Below the pieces are notes generated by a model that was not told the DNA's origin, ran no database searches, and was given only the letters and a program-made list of their open reading frames with translations. From Roseiarcus sp963759955 (lineage in GTDB: Bacteria > Pseudomonadota > Alphaproteobacteria > Rhizobiales > Beijerinckiaceae), in contig CAVXCA010000056.1 of NCBI GenBank assembly GCA_963759955.1, positions 406,160 to 470,159 of the forward strand: a stretch of DNA of 64,000 nt. Direction: 5' to 3'. Positions 16,632 through 24,528 of this stretch are shown here, in pieces. Every line of letters begins with the position of its first letter. The first letter of the stretch is position 1. A program made the position numbers and the translations under genes.

Positions 16632-17414
16632 TCACGCGCTCGGAGGGACGAACGTCGCGCCGCCGGCGGCGACCGCCCAGCGGCGCAATGGCGCGAGCAG
16701 GGCGACGTCGCTCGCCAGAACCAGCAGCACGATGAGCAGAATCCAGGCCATCGCTTGCGTCAGGTCGAGATGCGCGCGCGCGAGCGCCAATTGGCCGCCG
16801 ATGCCCGTGCCGCTGGTCATCACTTCGGCCATGACGCAGACCTTCCAGGCGAATCCGAGCGCGGCGGCGAGCGCGGGCGAGAGCTGTGCGAGCAGTTGCG
16901 GCGCGACAATGTCGGTGACGCGCAGCGCGAGCGGCGCCTGAAAGGCGTGCGCCATTTCGTCGAGGGCCGCGTCGCGCGCGGCCAGTCCCTGCAAGGCCGC
17001 CGCGAAGACGAGCGGCGCGACGGTGACCGCGACCGTGAACGCCGGCGTCGACCCTTCCGGCCCGAACCACAGCAGCGCCAAGACGATCCAGGCGACCGGC
17101 GGCACCCCGAGAAGCATAGTGGCGAGCGGGCGAAGAGACAGCGCGACCGGCGCCGCCCGATTGCCCGCGAAAGCGAGCGCCAGACCGACGCAGCCGCCGA
17201 TCGTCCAGCCGGCGAGCGCTTGTCCCGCAGTCGAGGCGATCGCCGCGCCGGCCGCGCCCGAGGCGAACAGGCGCAGCAATTCCGCCGCGGCGGCGTCGGG
17301 GCGCGGCAACACGAACGGACCATAGACCGCGTGGCCGTAGGCCCAGGCGGCCGCGAGGGCGAGGAGGCCGAAGACGCGCCAGAACAGGCGGGCGAAAGGC
17401 GAGCGGGGCGTCAA
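16632..17414 (-). CDS. ABC transporter permease, NitT/TauT family
   Basis: This 260-residue membrane protein has about six helices and the BPD_transp_1 loop (ALDEMAHAFQAPLALRVTDIV) expected of SsuC/TauC-type permeases. The only plausible start is a TTG at 17414 that overlaps the stop of the binding-protein gene (17411-17413), implying translational coupling. No clear Shine-Dalgarno sequence is visible, and upstream frame extension would run antiparallel-like Arg-rich sequence inside the neighbouring gene. Confidence 0.88.
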   Translation of the reverse strand: MTPRSPFARLFWRVFGLLALAAAWAYGHAVYGPFVLPRPDAAAAELLRLFASGAAGAAIASTAGQALAGWTIGGCVGLALAFAGNRAAPVALSLRPLATMLLGVPPVAWIVLALLWFGPEGSTPAFTVAVTVAPLVFAAALQGLAARDAALDEMAHAFQAPLALRVTDIVAPQLLAQLSPALAAALGFAWKVCVMAEVMTSGTGIGGQLALARAHLDLTQAMAWILLIVLLVLASDVALLAPLRRWAVAAGGATFVPPSA

Positions 17415-18430
17415 AGGTCGAGGTAGAATTCGTCGGACGGCGTTCGCCCCGCCAAGGCGTCGGGCGAGACGTCGAGCAGGGCCTGATAGAACGCTTCGAG
17501 GTCCGCCTTGGCGGCGCGGGCGGGGCGAAAGTCCAAGTTCATTTTGTCGAGCGCCTTTTCGAAAATCGGCGCTCGCATGCCCATGGTCTTCTCGGCCAGC
17601 GCCGCCGCGTCCGCACGATTCGCCAGCGCCCAGGCCTGGGCGCGCGGCAGGCCGTCGCCCAACGCCGCGACGAGTTCGGGCGCCTCGTCGAGGAGGCTCG
17701 CGTGGACCGCGATTCCGACCATCGGAATGCCCGCTCGGCCGCGATGCTTCGCCCAGACGTCCTGCAAGCTGATCGCGCGCCGCAGGACGCGCCCCTGCTG
17801 GCTCGCCATCATGATCGCGGCAGTCGCAGCGGGCTCGGAAACAATGGCCGTCGCGACCTTGCCGGCCGCGAGCATCTGCGCCGCCTCCATGCCGCCCTGC
17901 ACGTAGCTCAGGCGCAGATCCTTGTCCGGATCGAGCCCCTCCATTTTTGCGGCCGCGCGGAACACCAGGTCCGGCATGTCGCCGCGGAAGAAGCCGAGCA
18001 CCGGCTTGCCCGCGAGGTCCTTGAATTGCGCGACGCTCTCTTCGGCGGTGACGATATAGAGATGGCCGGCGCCCAGTAGGCAGAGGAGCCGGATCGGCAG
18101 GCCGCGGTTGGCGAGATTGGCCGGCACGTGCGTCGGCGTCGAGAACAGGCGCGTGCGGCCGGACACGACGCCGGCGCGCAATTCGTCGTTGTCGCGCCAC
18201 AGGCGGAAGGACGCGTTCGGCGCCGCCGTGGCGAGAGCGCCCGAATCGACGACGCGCGCGAGCGTGATCGAGGCGCCGGTCGGCGCGGCCAGAATTTCGA
18301 GCCCCTCGACCGGACGAGCGAACGCGCGCCCGCCCGTCGTCCAAGCCAAGCCGAGGCCCAATAGGCCGGCGAGCGCATCGCGTCGGGACGGCCGCAAGAG
18401 CGCGATCGCCAGCGAGGAGCGTCCAGTCAT
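17411..18430 (-). CDS. ABC transporter substrate-binding protein, NitT/TauT (NMT1-like) family
   Basis: The 339-residue protein has an N-terminal export signal with twin arginines (PSRRDALAGLLGLGLA) and an AFA-type cleavage region, suggesting Tat export. The mature part resembles NMT1/TauA-like receptors: LEILAAPTGASITLARVV at the N-terminus, a hinge with FKDLAGKPVLGFFRGDMPDLVF, and a YVQGGMEAAQMLAAGKVATAI segment. GGAGAA stands about eight bases upstream of the ATG at 18430. An AT-rich palindrome lies directly upstream of this site. The ligand is unknown. Confidence 0.85.
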   Translation of the reverse strand: MTGRSSLAIALLRPSRRDALAGLLGLGLAWTTGGRAFARPVEGLEILAAPTGASITLARVVDSGALATAAPNASFRLWRDNDELRAGVVSGRTRLFSTPTHVPANLANRGLPIRLLCLLGAGHLYIVTAEESVAQFKDLAGKPVLGFFRGDMPDLVFRAAAKMEGLDPDKDLRLSYVQGGMEAAQMLAAGKVATAIVSEPAATAAIMMASQQGRVLRRAISLQDVWAKHRGRAGIPMVGIAVHASLLDEAPELVAALGDGLPRAQAWALANRADAAALAEKTMGMRAPIFEKALDKMNLDFRPARAAKADLEAFYQALLDVSPDALAGRTPSDEFYLDL

Positions 18431-18445
18431 AGCGAGGTTCTCCGG

Positions 18446-18463
18446 TATATCTAATTGGATATA
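18446..18463. promoter_or_regulatory. AT-rich 18-bp palindrome, candidate operator of the NitT/TauT-type importer
   Basis: The sequence TATATCTAATTGGATATA pairs with its own complement at 16 of 18 positions. It lies about 16 bases upstream of the binding-protein ATG, just beyond the ribosome binding site. It stands out against the surrounding G+C-rich DNA. An operator or a promoter element is the natural reading; no regulator gene lies beside it. Confidence 0.5.
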
Positions 18464-18520
18464 ACGGGGGCTCGGCGGCGCGCCAAGCCTAAAATATGGG
18501 CGTTCGCTATGGCGCGGCAT

Positions 18521-19195
18521 TCACGCCAAGTCGGGCCGGCGCTCCCTGGTGATGCGTAGCGCCTGCTCGCGACGCCACTTGTCGATCGCCTTGTGGTCGC
18601 CCGACAGCAGCACCTCGGGAATGGCGCGGCCTTCCCATTCGCGCGGCCGCGTGTAGTGCGGATATTCGAGCAGGCCGGCCTCGAAACTTTCGGACTCGCC
18701 CAATTCGATCTTGCCCATCACGCCGGGGACGAGGCGCACGCAGGCGTCGAGCACGGCGAGCGCGGCGATTTCGCCGCCCGAAAGGACGTAGTCGCCGATC
18801 GACACTTCGATCAGAGCGCGCCCGGCGACGATGCGCTCGTCGACGCCCTCGAAGCGCGGGCAAACGACGACGAGGCCCGGGCCGGCGGCCCACTCGCGCG
18901 CGAGACGCTGCGTGAACGGCGCGCCGCGCGGGCTCATGATCAGGCGCGGGCGCGGATCGTCCGGGGCGAGCGCGGCATCTAAGCTCGCCGCGAGCACGTC
19001 GGCGCGCATCACCATGCCCGGCCCACCGCCCGCCGGCGTGTCGTCGACGGCGCGGTGGCGCCCGAGCCCATGCTCGCGAATGTCGCGCGCCTCCAGCGAC
19101 CACAAGCCGCGCGCGAGCGCGTCGCCCGCCAGGCTCTGGCCGAGCGGGCCAGGAAACATCTGAGGGAACAGCGTCAGAATCGTGGCGGCGAACAT
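18521..19195 (-). CDS. trmD: tRNA (guanine37-N1)-methyltransferase TrmD
   Basis: TrmD methylates G37 next to the anticodon and prevents +1 frameshifting. The 224-residue product starts MFAATILTLFPQMFPG and has the trefoil-knot SAM site (CPRFEGVDERI, then IGDYVLSGGE), the RHRAVDDTPAGGGPGMVM motif, and the C-terminal YPHYTRPREWEG segment. In most relatives trmD lies in rpsP-rimM-trmD-rplS. Here none of those is adjacent: a GNAT gene is upstream and an ABC importer downstream. The ABC binding-protein gene begins about 90 bases beyond the stop on the same strand. Confidence 0.96.
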   Translation of the reverse strand: MFAATILTLFPQMFPGPLGQSLAGDALARGLWSLEARDIREHGLGRHRAVDDTPAGGGPGMVMRADVLAASLDAALAPDDPRPRLIMSPRGAPFTQRLAREWAAGPGLVVVCPRFEGVDERIVAGRALIEVSIGDYVLSGGEIAALAVLDACVRLVPGVMGKIELGESESFEAGLLEYPHYTRPREWEGRAIPEVLLSGDHKAIDKWRREQALRITRERRPDLA

Positions 19196-19341
19196 CGGGT
19201 GTTTCCTAAGCGCGCGCCGGGCTGTCTGGGCCGCGCGGCCCGCACCGCGACATGGGGGCGCAGGTCGGCGACGACGATCGAGCGACGCGCGTCACGCCGG
19301 CGTGCCTAGCAGAGATCGACGTCGAGGCAAATGCGGGCGCG

Positions 19342-19875
19342 TCACCGTGACGCCGCGGCGCCGATCCGCTTCCAATAGACCATCGTCGCGGTCAGGCCGC
19401 CGAGCGGTTTGAAAGCATAGTCCGGAATCGTTCCGGCGAAGGTGTATCCCAGCTTGTCGTAGAACCCCGAAGCGCCGTCCTCGGCCGCGGTGTCGAGCGT
19501 CAGCAGCGTGCGCCCGTGCTTGACCGCAAGGTCCTCCGCGGCGCGCAGCAACGCCGTCGCCAGGCCGCGGCCGCGATGGTTCGGGCGGGTCATCATCTTG
19601 GCGATTTCGGCGCGATGCGGCTGATTGGGCGGGCAATCGACGAGCAGGGTCGCCGTGCCGGCGAGGACTCCGTTCTCGAAGGCGCCCAGAACGAACCGTT
19701 CGCCCCGCGCCGCCGCGGCGAGCGCGCCTTCCCAGAACGTTTTTGCGGTTCGCCGCTCCAGCGGGTGCATGAAGCTCACCGATCCGCCGCTCGCCACCGT
19801 CTCGATCAGAATGTCGCTCAGCGACTCGATGGTTTCGGGCGTCGCGCGCAAGGCCCTGACGGCGATCTCGGCCAT
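19342..19875 (-). CDS. GNAT family N-acetyltransferase
   Basis: The 177-residue product has a single GNAT fold. The acetyl-CoA loop appears as RPNHRGRGLATALL at about residues 95-108, preceded by the beta-4 strand AEIAKMMT and followed by LTLDTAAEDGASGFYDKLGY. The acceptor substrate is unknown. I chose the ATG at 19875. A tandem GTG at 19887/19884 overlapping the stop of the TraB-like gene is also possible and would add four residues. Proximity to that gene implies co-transcription. Confidence 0.88.
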   Translation of the reverse strand: MAEIAVRALRATPETIESLSDILIETVASGGSVSFMHPLERRTAKTFWEGALAAAARGERFVLGAFENGVLAGTATLLVDCPPNQPHRAEIAKMMTRPNHRGRGLATALLRAAEDLAVKHGRTLLTLDTAAEDGASGFYDKLGYTFAGTIPDYAFKPLGGLTATMVYWKRIGAAASR

Positions 19876-19880
19876 CGCAC

Positions 19881-20921
19881 TCACCACACGTTCACGACGC
19901 GGTAGCCCGCGGCGCGGAAGCGTTCGATCAAGCCGTTCTTGCCGGTCAGATGCAGCGCGCCGACCGCGATGAAGGCGCCGCCCTTGGCGAGCAGCGGGGC
20001 GGCGCGCTCCGCCATGACCTCGTTGCGGCCGACCAGCAGCAGGCGGGTGAATTCGTCCTCGGCCGCGCGCTCTTGCGGCGTCAGCCCCGGCATGACGTCG
20101 GCGACGGCGAGCATTTCGGCCGGCCGCCTTTCGCGGTAGAGGCGCAGCAGCGTCACGTAGGCGTCGTCCCCGAGCTGCGGCGCGCGGGCGGTCGCCACCA
20201 ACAAGGTGGCGGAGTAAGTCGGCGGCGCGGCGGCGAGCGCGTCCAACTGCTCCCCCGCCGATTCCAGCGCCACGACGGAGAGGCCGCGTTCCTTGCCCGC
20301 CAGGGCGATCGTCTGGTCGACTTCGGGCAGCCCCTGCTGCGCGCGCGCCATTTCGCAGGCCGGCAGCGAAGAGGCCACGGCGAGGAACCAGAGCTGGAGA
20401 TGATGCGCCATTTCCTTGGGAAAGCCGCGCCGCTCGAGAAAGGCCTCGACCGTGGCGGCGTTTTGTCCCGTCAACGCCGCGCCGAAAGTGTCCTCGTCGC
20501 GCGCGATCGCCTTGGCGAGCATCGAAGCGGCCATATCGCCTTGATCGACGGCGTCGAACGGGCCGCCGAGCTCGGTCGCGACGACCTTCGCTCCAGCGAT
20601 GAATTCGGCCGCCCTGCGGGCGATCGCGATGGCGCCGTCGTCGGTCGAATGGACCGTGCCGAAGAGATAGGACGGCGCAAGCCCTTTACGTTCGATGCGC
20701 CACAGAAGACCCTGGGAATTGACGAGATCGTCGGCGCGGGCGAGCCGCGCCTCGCTGAGATCGAGGCCTTCGGCGAGGTCTTTCCCGCCGCACGGCTTGG
20801 GCGCGGCGGCGTCCTCGGCCGACGCCGGCGCGATCAGCGCAAACGCGAAGGCGGCGAGGATCGCGGCGCGAAGGCGCGCTCGGGAGCCGCGAAGGCGCGC
20901 TCGGAGGAAGCAAGACTTCAT
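19881..20921 (-). CDS. TraB/GumN family secreted protein
   Basis: The 346-residue protein begins with an Arg-rich segment and a hydrophobic signal peptide ending near ASAED. The mature part has TraB/GumN features: SYLFGTVHSTDDG at about residues 85-97, KVVATELGGPFDAVD, and near the C-terminus GGAFIAVGALHLTGKNGLIE. In this family the GTxH and GxxHxxG elements probably form a metal site; members are proposed to be proteases or hydrolases related to Tiki, but this is unproven for this protein. It begins eight bases after coaA. Confidence 0.85.
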   Translation of the reverse strand: MKSCFLRARLRGSRARLRAAILAAFAFALIAPASAEDAAAPKPCGGKDLAEGLDLSEARLARADDLVNSQGLLWRIERKGLAPSYLFGTVHSTDDGAIAIARRAAEFIAGAKVVATELGGPFDAVDQGDMAASMLAKAIARDEDTFGAALTGQNAATVEAFLERRGFPKEMAHHLQLWFLAVASSLPACEMARAQQGLPEVDQTIALAGKERGLSVVALESAGEQLDALAAAPPTYSATLLVATARAPQLGDDAYVTLLRLYRERRPAEMLAVADVMPGLTPQERAAEDEFTRLLLVGRNEVMAERAAPLLAKGGAFIAVGALHLTGKNGLIERFRAAGYRVVNVW

Positions 20922-20929
20922 CGGTTCGC

Positions 20930-21955
20930 TCACAGCTTGCGCAGCGCGACTTGCTCGATGCGGTGGCTGGCGCCCTTGGTGAGCCTGAGGCTCGCGCGCG
21001 GACGGGTGGGGAGGATGTTCTCGTGCAAATTGACGAGATTGATGCGCCGCCAGATCGAGCGCGCCGTCGCCTCCGCTTCGGCGTCGTCGAGATCGGCGTA
21101 TTGGCGGAAGTAGCTGCGCGGATCGCGGAACGAGGTTTGGCGCAGGCGCATGAAGCGCTCGATGTACCATTTCTCCAAGAGCTCGTCGCTGGCGTCGAGG
21201 AACACCGAAAAGTCGAAGAAGTCGGAGACGAAGGGAATCTCCTTGCCTTCGCGCGACAGCCGGTTGGGCAGCAATACGTTGAGGCCCTCGACGATGAGGA
21301 TGTCGGGTCGGTCGACGACGATCGTCTCGCCCGGCACGACGTCGTAGACGAGGTGCGAATAGACCGGCGCGGTGACGTTGCGCGTGCCGGCCTTGACCTC
21401 GGCGAGAAAGCGGATCAGCGCCGAGCCGTCGTAGCTTTCGGGGAAGCCCTTGCGGTCCATCAGCCCTTCGCGAATGAGCCGGGCGTTGGGATGCAGGAAC
21501 CCGTCGGTGGTCACCAGTTCGACCTTGGGCGTGTTGGGCCAGCGCGTCAGCAGCGCCTTCAGCACGCGCGCCGTGGTCGACTTGCCGACCGCCACCGAAC
21601 CGGCGACGCCGATGATGTAGGGCACCTTGCCGTCGTTGGCGCCGAGGAATCGCTGCGTCGCCTTGAACAGCCCTTGCGTCGCCGCGACGTAGAGCGCGAG
21701 CAGGCGCGAAAGCGGCAGGTAGATCGCCGCCACTTCGTCGAGCGAGATCGGGTCGTGGGTCGATTGCAGCTTGCGCAGATCGTCGATGTTGAGGGTCAGT
21801 TCGGTGTCGGCGCGCAACGCCGCCCATTCGTCGCGGGTGAAATGCCGATAGGGCGAGGCGATGGCGTCGGGCGGTTGAGCCGAAACGCGATTGTCCATGC
21901 GGGCCTCGGTTTGTCCGGCGAGAACTGCAAAATCGGTTGGCGACAGGTCCGTCAT
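20930..21955 (-). CDS. coaA: type I pantothenate kinase
   Basis: CoaA phosphorylates pantothenate, the first and rate-limiting step of coenzyme A synthesis. The P-loop GVAGSVAVGKST is at about residues 116-127. Family motifs include VTTDGFLHPNARL, GFPESYD, PVYSHLVYDV and ILIVEGLNVL. The ATG at 21955 overlaps the hisE stop in ATGA; an internal ATG 19 codons later is an alternative start. The 341-residue length is slightly longer than in Escherichia coli, mainly at the N-terminus. The hisE-coaA arrangement is typical of Rhizobiales. Confidence 0.95.
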   Translation of the reverse strand: MTDLSPTDFAVLAGQTEARMDNRVSAQPPDAIASPYRHFTRDEWAALRADTELTLNIDDLRKLQSTHDPISLDEVAAIYLPLSRLLALYVAATQGLFKATQRFLGANDGKVPYIIGVAGSVAVGKSTTARVLKALLTRWPNTPKVELVTTDGFLHPNARLIREGLMDRKGFPESYDGSALIRFLAEVKAGTRNVTAPVYSHLVYDVVPGETIVVDRPDILIVEGLNVLLPNRLSREGKEIPFVSDFFDFSVFLDASDELLEKWYIERFMRLRQTSFRDPRSYFRQYADLDDAEAEATARSIWRRINLVNLHENILPTRPRASLRLTKGASHRIEQVALRKL

Positions 21956-22266
21956 GCGCGTCGCGACGCCTTCTCCTCGAGGCCGCTGCGCGCCGTGCGG
22001 CGCTCGAGTTCGCTCATGACGTCGGCCAAGGCGACGCCGCGCGAGCGCAACACGACCAGCAGATGATAGAGAACGTCGGCAGCCTCCGAGCGCACCGCGT
22101 CGTCGTCCTGCGCCACGGCGGCGATCGCCAGCTCCACCGCCTCCTCGCCGAACTTCTTGGCGCAATGCGCCGCGCCCTTGTCGAGCAGCGCGCGGGTGTA
22201 GGATTTCTCCGCGCCCGCGCTGGCGCGTTCGGCGATGATGCGGGCGAGGTCGTCGAGGGTGAACAT
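21952..22266 (-). CDS. hisE: phosphoribosyl-ATP pyrophosphatase HisE
   Basis: HisE removes pyrophosphate from phosphoribosyl-ATP in the second step of histidine synthesis. The 104-residue product shows the MazG-like all-alpha metal site: KKFGEEAVELAIAAVAQD at about residues 38-55 and SEAADVLYHLLVVL at about 61-74. In relatives hisE usually ends a hisBHAF-E operon; here the upstream neighbour on this strand is an aldehyde dehydrogenase and the rest of the his genes are not in view. A short perfect inverted repeat lies 35 bases upstream of the ATG. Confidence 0.95.
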   Translation of the reverse strand: MFTLDDLARIIAERASAGAEKSYTRALLDKGAAHCAKKFGEEAVELAIAAVAQDDDAVRSEAADVLYHLLVVLRSRGVALADVMSELERRTARSGLEEKASRRA

Positions 22267-22301
22267 CGATGAATGCGCTTCCGGTTGGCCGGTTCCGATA
22301 A

Positions 22302-22316
22302 GGTCACATTGTGACC
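22302..22316. promoter_or_regulatory. 15-bp perfect inverted repeat upstream of hisE, candidate operator
   Basis: GGTCACA and TGTGACC are exact complements separated by a single T. The site lies about 35 bases upstream of the hisE start, in the 111-base gap after the aldehyde dehydrogenase gene. Its spacing fits a dimeric repressor or activator site near a hisE-coaA promoter. No known consensus is matched with confidence. Confidence 0.4.
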
Positions 22317-22377
22317 GTGAATCCGGCGAATGTCGAGAAACGCTACCGAAACTTCGAGCGGGCCCGACGCCCGCCCC

Positions 22378-23805
22378 CTACCCCCCGTACCCGACCACCG
22401 CCTTCACCTCCAGATAGTCGCGGATGCCGTAGTCGGCGTATTCGCGGCCGTTGCCGGACTGCTTGTAGCCGCCGAACGGCGCATGGGTGTCCCAGGCGGG
22501 GTAGTTGATATTGACTGTTCCCGTTCGCAGCCGAGCGGCGACCGCGCGGGCGTGCTCGATGTCCTGCGAGGACACGTAGGCCGCCAGCCCGTAGACCGTG
22601 TCGTTGGCGACGCGCACGGCCTCCTCTTCGTCGGCGTAAGCCATGATCGCGAGGACGGGGCCGAAGATTTCCTCGCGCGCGATCGTCATCTCAGGCGTCA
22701 CTTCGCCGAACACGGTCGGCTTGACGTAATAGCCGCGCTCCAGGCCGTCCGGGCGCCCCAGCCCGCCCGCGACCAGTTTCGCGCCTTCGTCGATGCCGGC
22801 GCGGATGAGGCGCTGAATCTTGTCGTACTGAACGCGGCTGACGACGGGCCCGAGATCGACGCCTTGGGATTGGGGGTCGCCGACCTTCAGGCTCTGCGCG
22901 GTCGCCGCGGCGATTCCCATCGCTTCGCCGAGCCGGTCGGCGGGAACCAGCATGCGCGTCGGGGCGTCGCACGACTGGCCGCTGTTGGAGAAGCAGGCGG
23001 TGACGCCGGCGCGCACCGCCGTCTCGAAATCGGCGTCGGGCAGGATGATGTTGGGCGACTTGCCGCCGAGTTCCTGCGCGACGCGCTTGACGGTGTCGGC
23101 GGCGGTCTTGGCGACGATGATTCCGGCGCGGGTCGAGCCGGTGAACGAGACCATGTCGACGTCGGGATGGCCCGCCATGACCTGACCGACACTGGGCCCA
23201 TCGCCGTTGACGAGATTGAACACGCCGGGAGGCGCCCCGGCCTCGTCGACGATCTCGGCGAAGACGACGCCGCTGATCGGGGCGATCTCGCTCGGCTTCA
23301 AGACGACCGTGCAACCCGCGGCGAGCGCCGGGGCGACCTTGCAGACGATCTGGTTGAGCGGCCAGTTCCACGGCGTGATCAGGGCGCAGACGCCGATCGG
23401 CTCCTCGACGATCAGCGTCCCGCCGCGCCGCCGGCTGAATTCATAAGTCCGCAGAGCCTCGATCGTCGCTTCCAGGTGCACCCGGCCGGCCCACACCTGC
23501 GCCTCGCGCGCGAACGGCAGCGGCGCGCCCATTTCCCGCGAAACCGCCCGCGCAAGGTCCTCGGCGCGGCGGTTGTAGGCGGCGAGCACGCGCTCGAGCA
23601 GCGCGAGCTTCTGCTCGCGGGACGACAGCGAATAGGCGGGAAACGCGCGCTTGGCGGCGGCGACCGCCCTGTCGACGTCGGCCTTCGATCCGACGGATAT
23701 CGCGGTGTAGGGCCGCTCGCTCGCGGGATCGACGACGTCGAGCGTCGCGGGAAGCGCCGGCGGCGTCCACTGCCCGTCGATATAGAAATGCAGGTGATGA
23801 TTCAT
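22378..23805 (-). CDS. NAD(P)-dependent aldehyde dehydrogenase
   Basis: The 475-residue enzyme belongs to the aldehyde dehydrogenase superfamily, oxidising an aldehyde to its acid. The catalytic Cys lies in SNSGQSCDAPTR, and the general-base Glu in QELGGKSPN. The NAD-binding loop SFTGSTRAGIIV precedes it, and TPWNWPLNQI gives the substrate-channel Asn. The C-terminal EEIFGPVLAIMAY is standard. The substrate is not evident; the closest look is to broad-range ALDHs rather than succinate-semialdehyde or betaine enzymes. It probably forms a short unit with the glutathione peroxidase upstream (34 bases apart). Confidence 0.92.
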   Translation of the reverse strand: MNHHLHFYIDGQWTPPALPATLDVVDPASERPYTAISVGSKADVDRAVAAAKRAFPAYSLSSREQKLALLERVLAAYNRRAEDLARAVSREMGAPLPFAREAQVWAGRVHLEATIEALRTYEFSRRRGGTLIVEEPIGVCALITPWNWPLNQIVCKVAPALAAGCTVVLKPSEIAPISGVVFAEIVDEAGAPPGVFNLVNGDGPSVGQVMAGHPDVDMVSFTGSTRAGIIVAKTAADTVKRVAQELGGKSPNIILPDADFETAVRAGVTACFSNSGQSCDAPTRMLVPADRLGEAMGIAAATAQSLKVGDPQSQGVDLGPVVSRVQYDKIQRLIRAGIDEGAKLVAGGLGRPDGLERGYYVKPTVFGEVTPEMTIAREEIFGPVLAIMAYADEEEAVRVANDTVYGLAAYVSSQDIEHARAVAARLRTGTVNINYPAWDTHAPFGGYKQSGNGREYADYGIRDYLEVKAVVGYGG

Positions 23806-23839
23806 CGGCTTCCCCCTCCGCCGCGTCGGCCGCGGCTCG

Positions 23840-24322
23840 TCAATTCAGCAGCGCCTCGATGTCCTTGGCGGTGTCCTCGGGCTTATAAGTCGGAGCGTAG
23901 CGCCGCACGACCTCGCCTCGGCCGTCGACGAGGAACTTGGTGAAATTCCACTTGATCGCCTGCGTGCCCATGAGGCCGGGCGCGGCGCTTTTCAGCGCGC
24001 GATAGAGCGGATGGGCGTCCTCGCCGTTGACCTCGATCTTGGCGAACAGCGGAAAGGTGACGTCATACTTCAGGGTGCAGAAACTCTGGATCTCCGCCTC
24101 GTCGCCGGGCTCCTGGTGGCCGAACTGGTCGCAGGGAAAGCCCAGGACGACCAGGCCGCGGTCGCGATAGCGCCGCCACAGCGCCTCCAGCCCCTTGTAT
24201 TGCGGGGTAAAGCCGCATTGGCTGGCGACGTTGACGATCAGCAGCGTCTTGCCGGCGTAGTCGCCGAGCTTCTGCGTCCGGCCGTCGATGGTCGTCAGGT
24301 CGATTTCGTAAAGCGCGCTCAT
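23840..24322 (-). CDS. glutathione peroxidase family thiol peroxidase
   Basis: The 160-residue protein has the peroxidase active-site Cys at about residue 36 in NVASQCGFTPQYKGLE, in place of selenocysteine. Other family residues include Gln/Trp partners in LGFPCDQFGHQEPG and IKWNFTKFLVD. Bacterial enzymes of this type reduce hydroperoxides and often use thioredoxin rather than glutathione. It is transcribed away from hemN; the 206-base divergent gap contains an FNR/FixK-type box that could affect both genes. Confidence 0.93.
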   Translation of the reverse strand: MSALYEIDLTTIDGRTQKLGDYAGKTLLIVNVASQCGFTPQYKGLEALWRRYRDRGLVVLGFPCDQFGHQEPGDEAEIQSFCTLKYDVTFPLFAKIEVNGEDAHPLYRALKSAAPGLMGTQAIKWNFTKFLVDGRGEVVRRYAPTYKPEDTAKDIEALLN

Positions 24323-24480
24323 CGCCGCCCCGGTTGCCGATCCCTAGCGACAGCCTAGCCGCTTGGCGGGACGAAGGCGAGCGCGGCTTGCGCGGACCGC
24401 CCGCCCCCAGGCCCCTCCCCGTCCCCGCCGCAAAAGAACGGTGAACCCGCGCGCCGAATTTGGTATGCAGGTTCATGGCA

Positions 24481-24494
24481 TTGAGCAAAATCAA
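24481..24494. promoter_or_regulatory. FNR/FixK-type anaerobox upstream of hemN
   Basis: TTGAG-CAAA-ATCAA matches the FNR/FixK consensus TTGAT-N4-ATCAA at nine of ten fixed positions. It lies about 41 bases upstream of the hemN ATG at 24529. Oxygen-responsive control of hemN by FNR-family proteins is established in several alphaproteobacteria. Class II geometry would put the transcript start very near this ATG, so the exact promoter layout is uncertain. Confidence 0.6.
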
Positions 24495-24528
24495 CGACGC
24501 GCCCGCCGCACGCGGGCAGGAAAACGGA

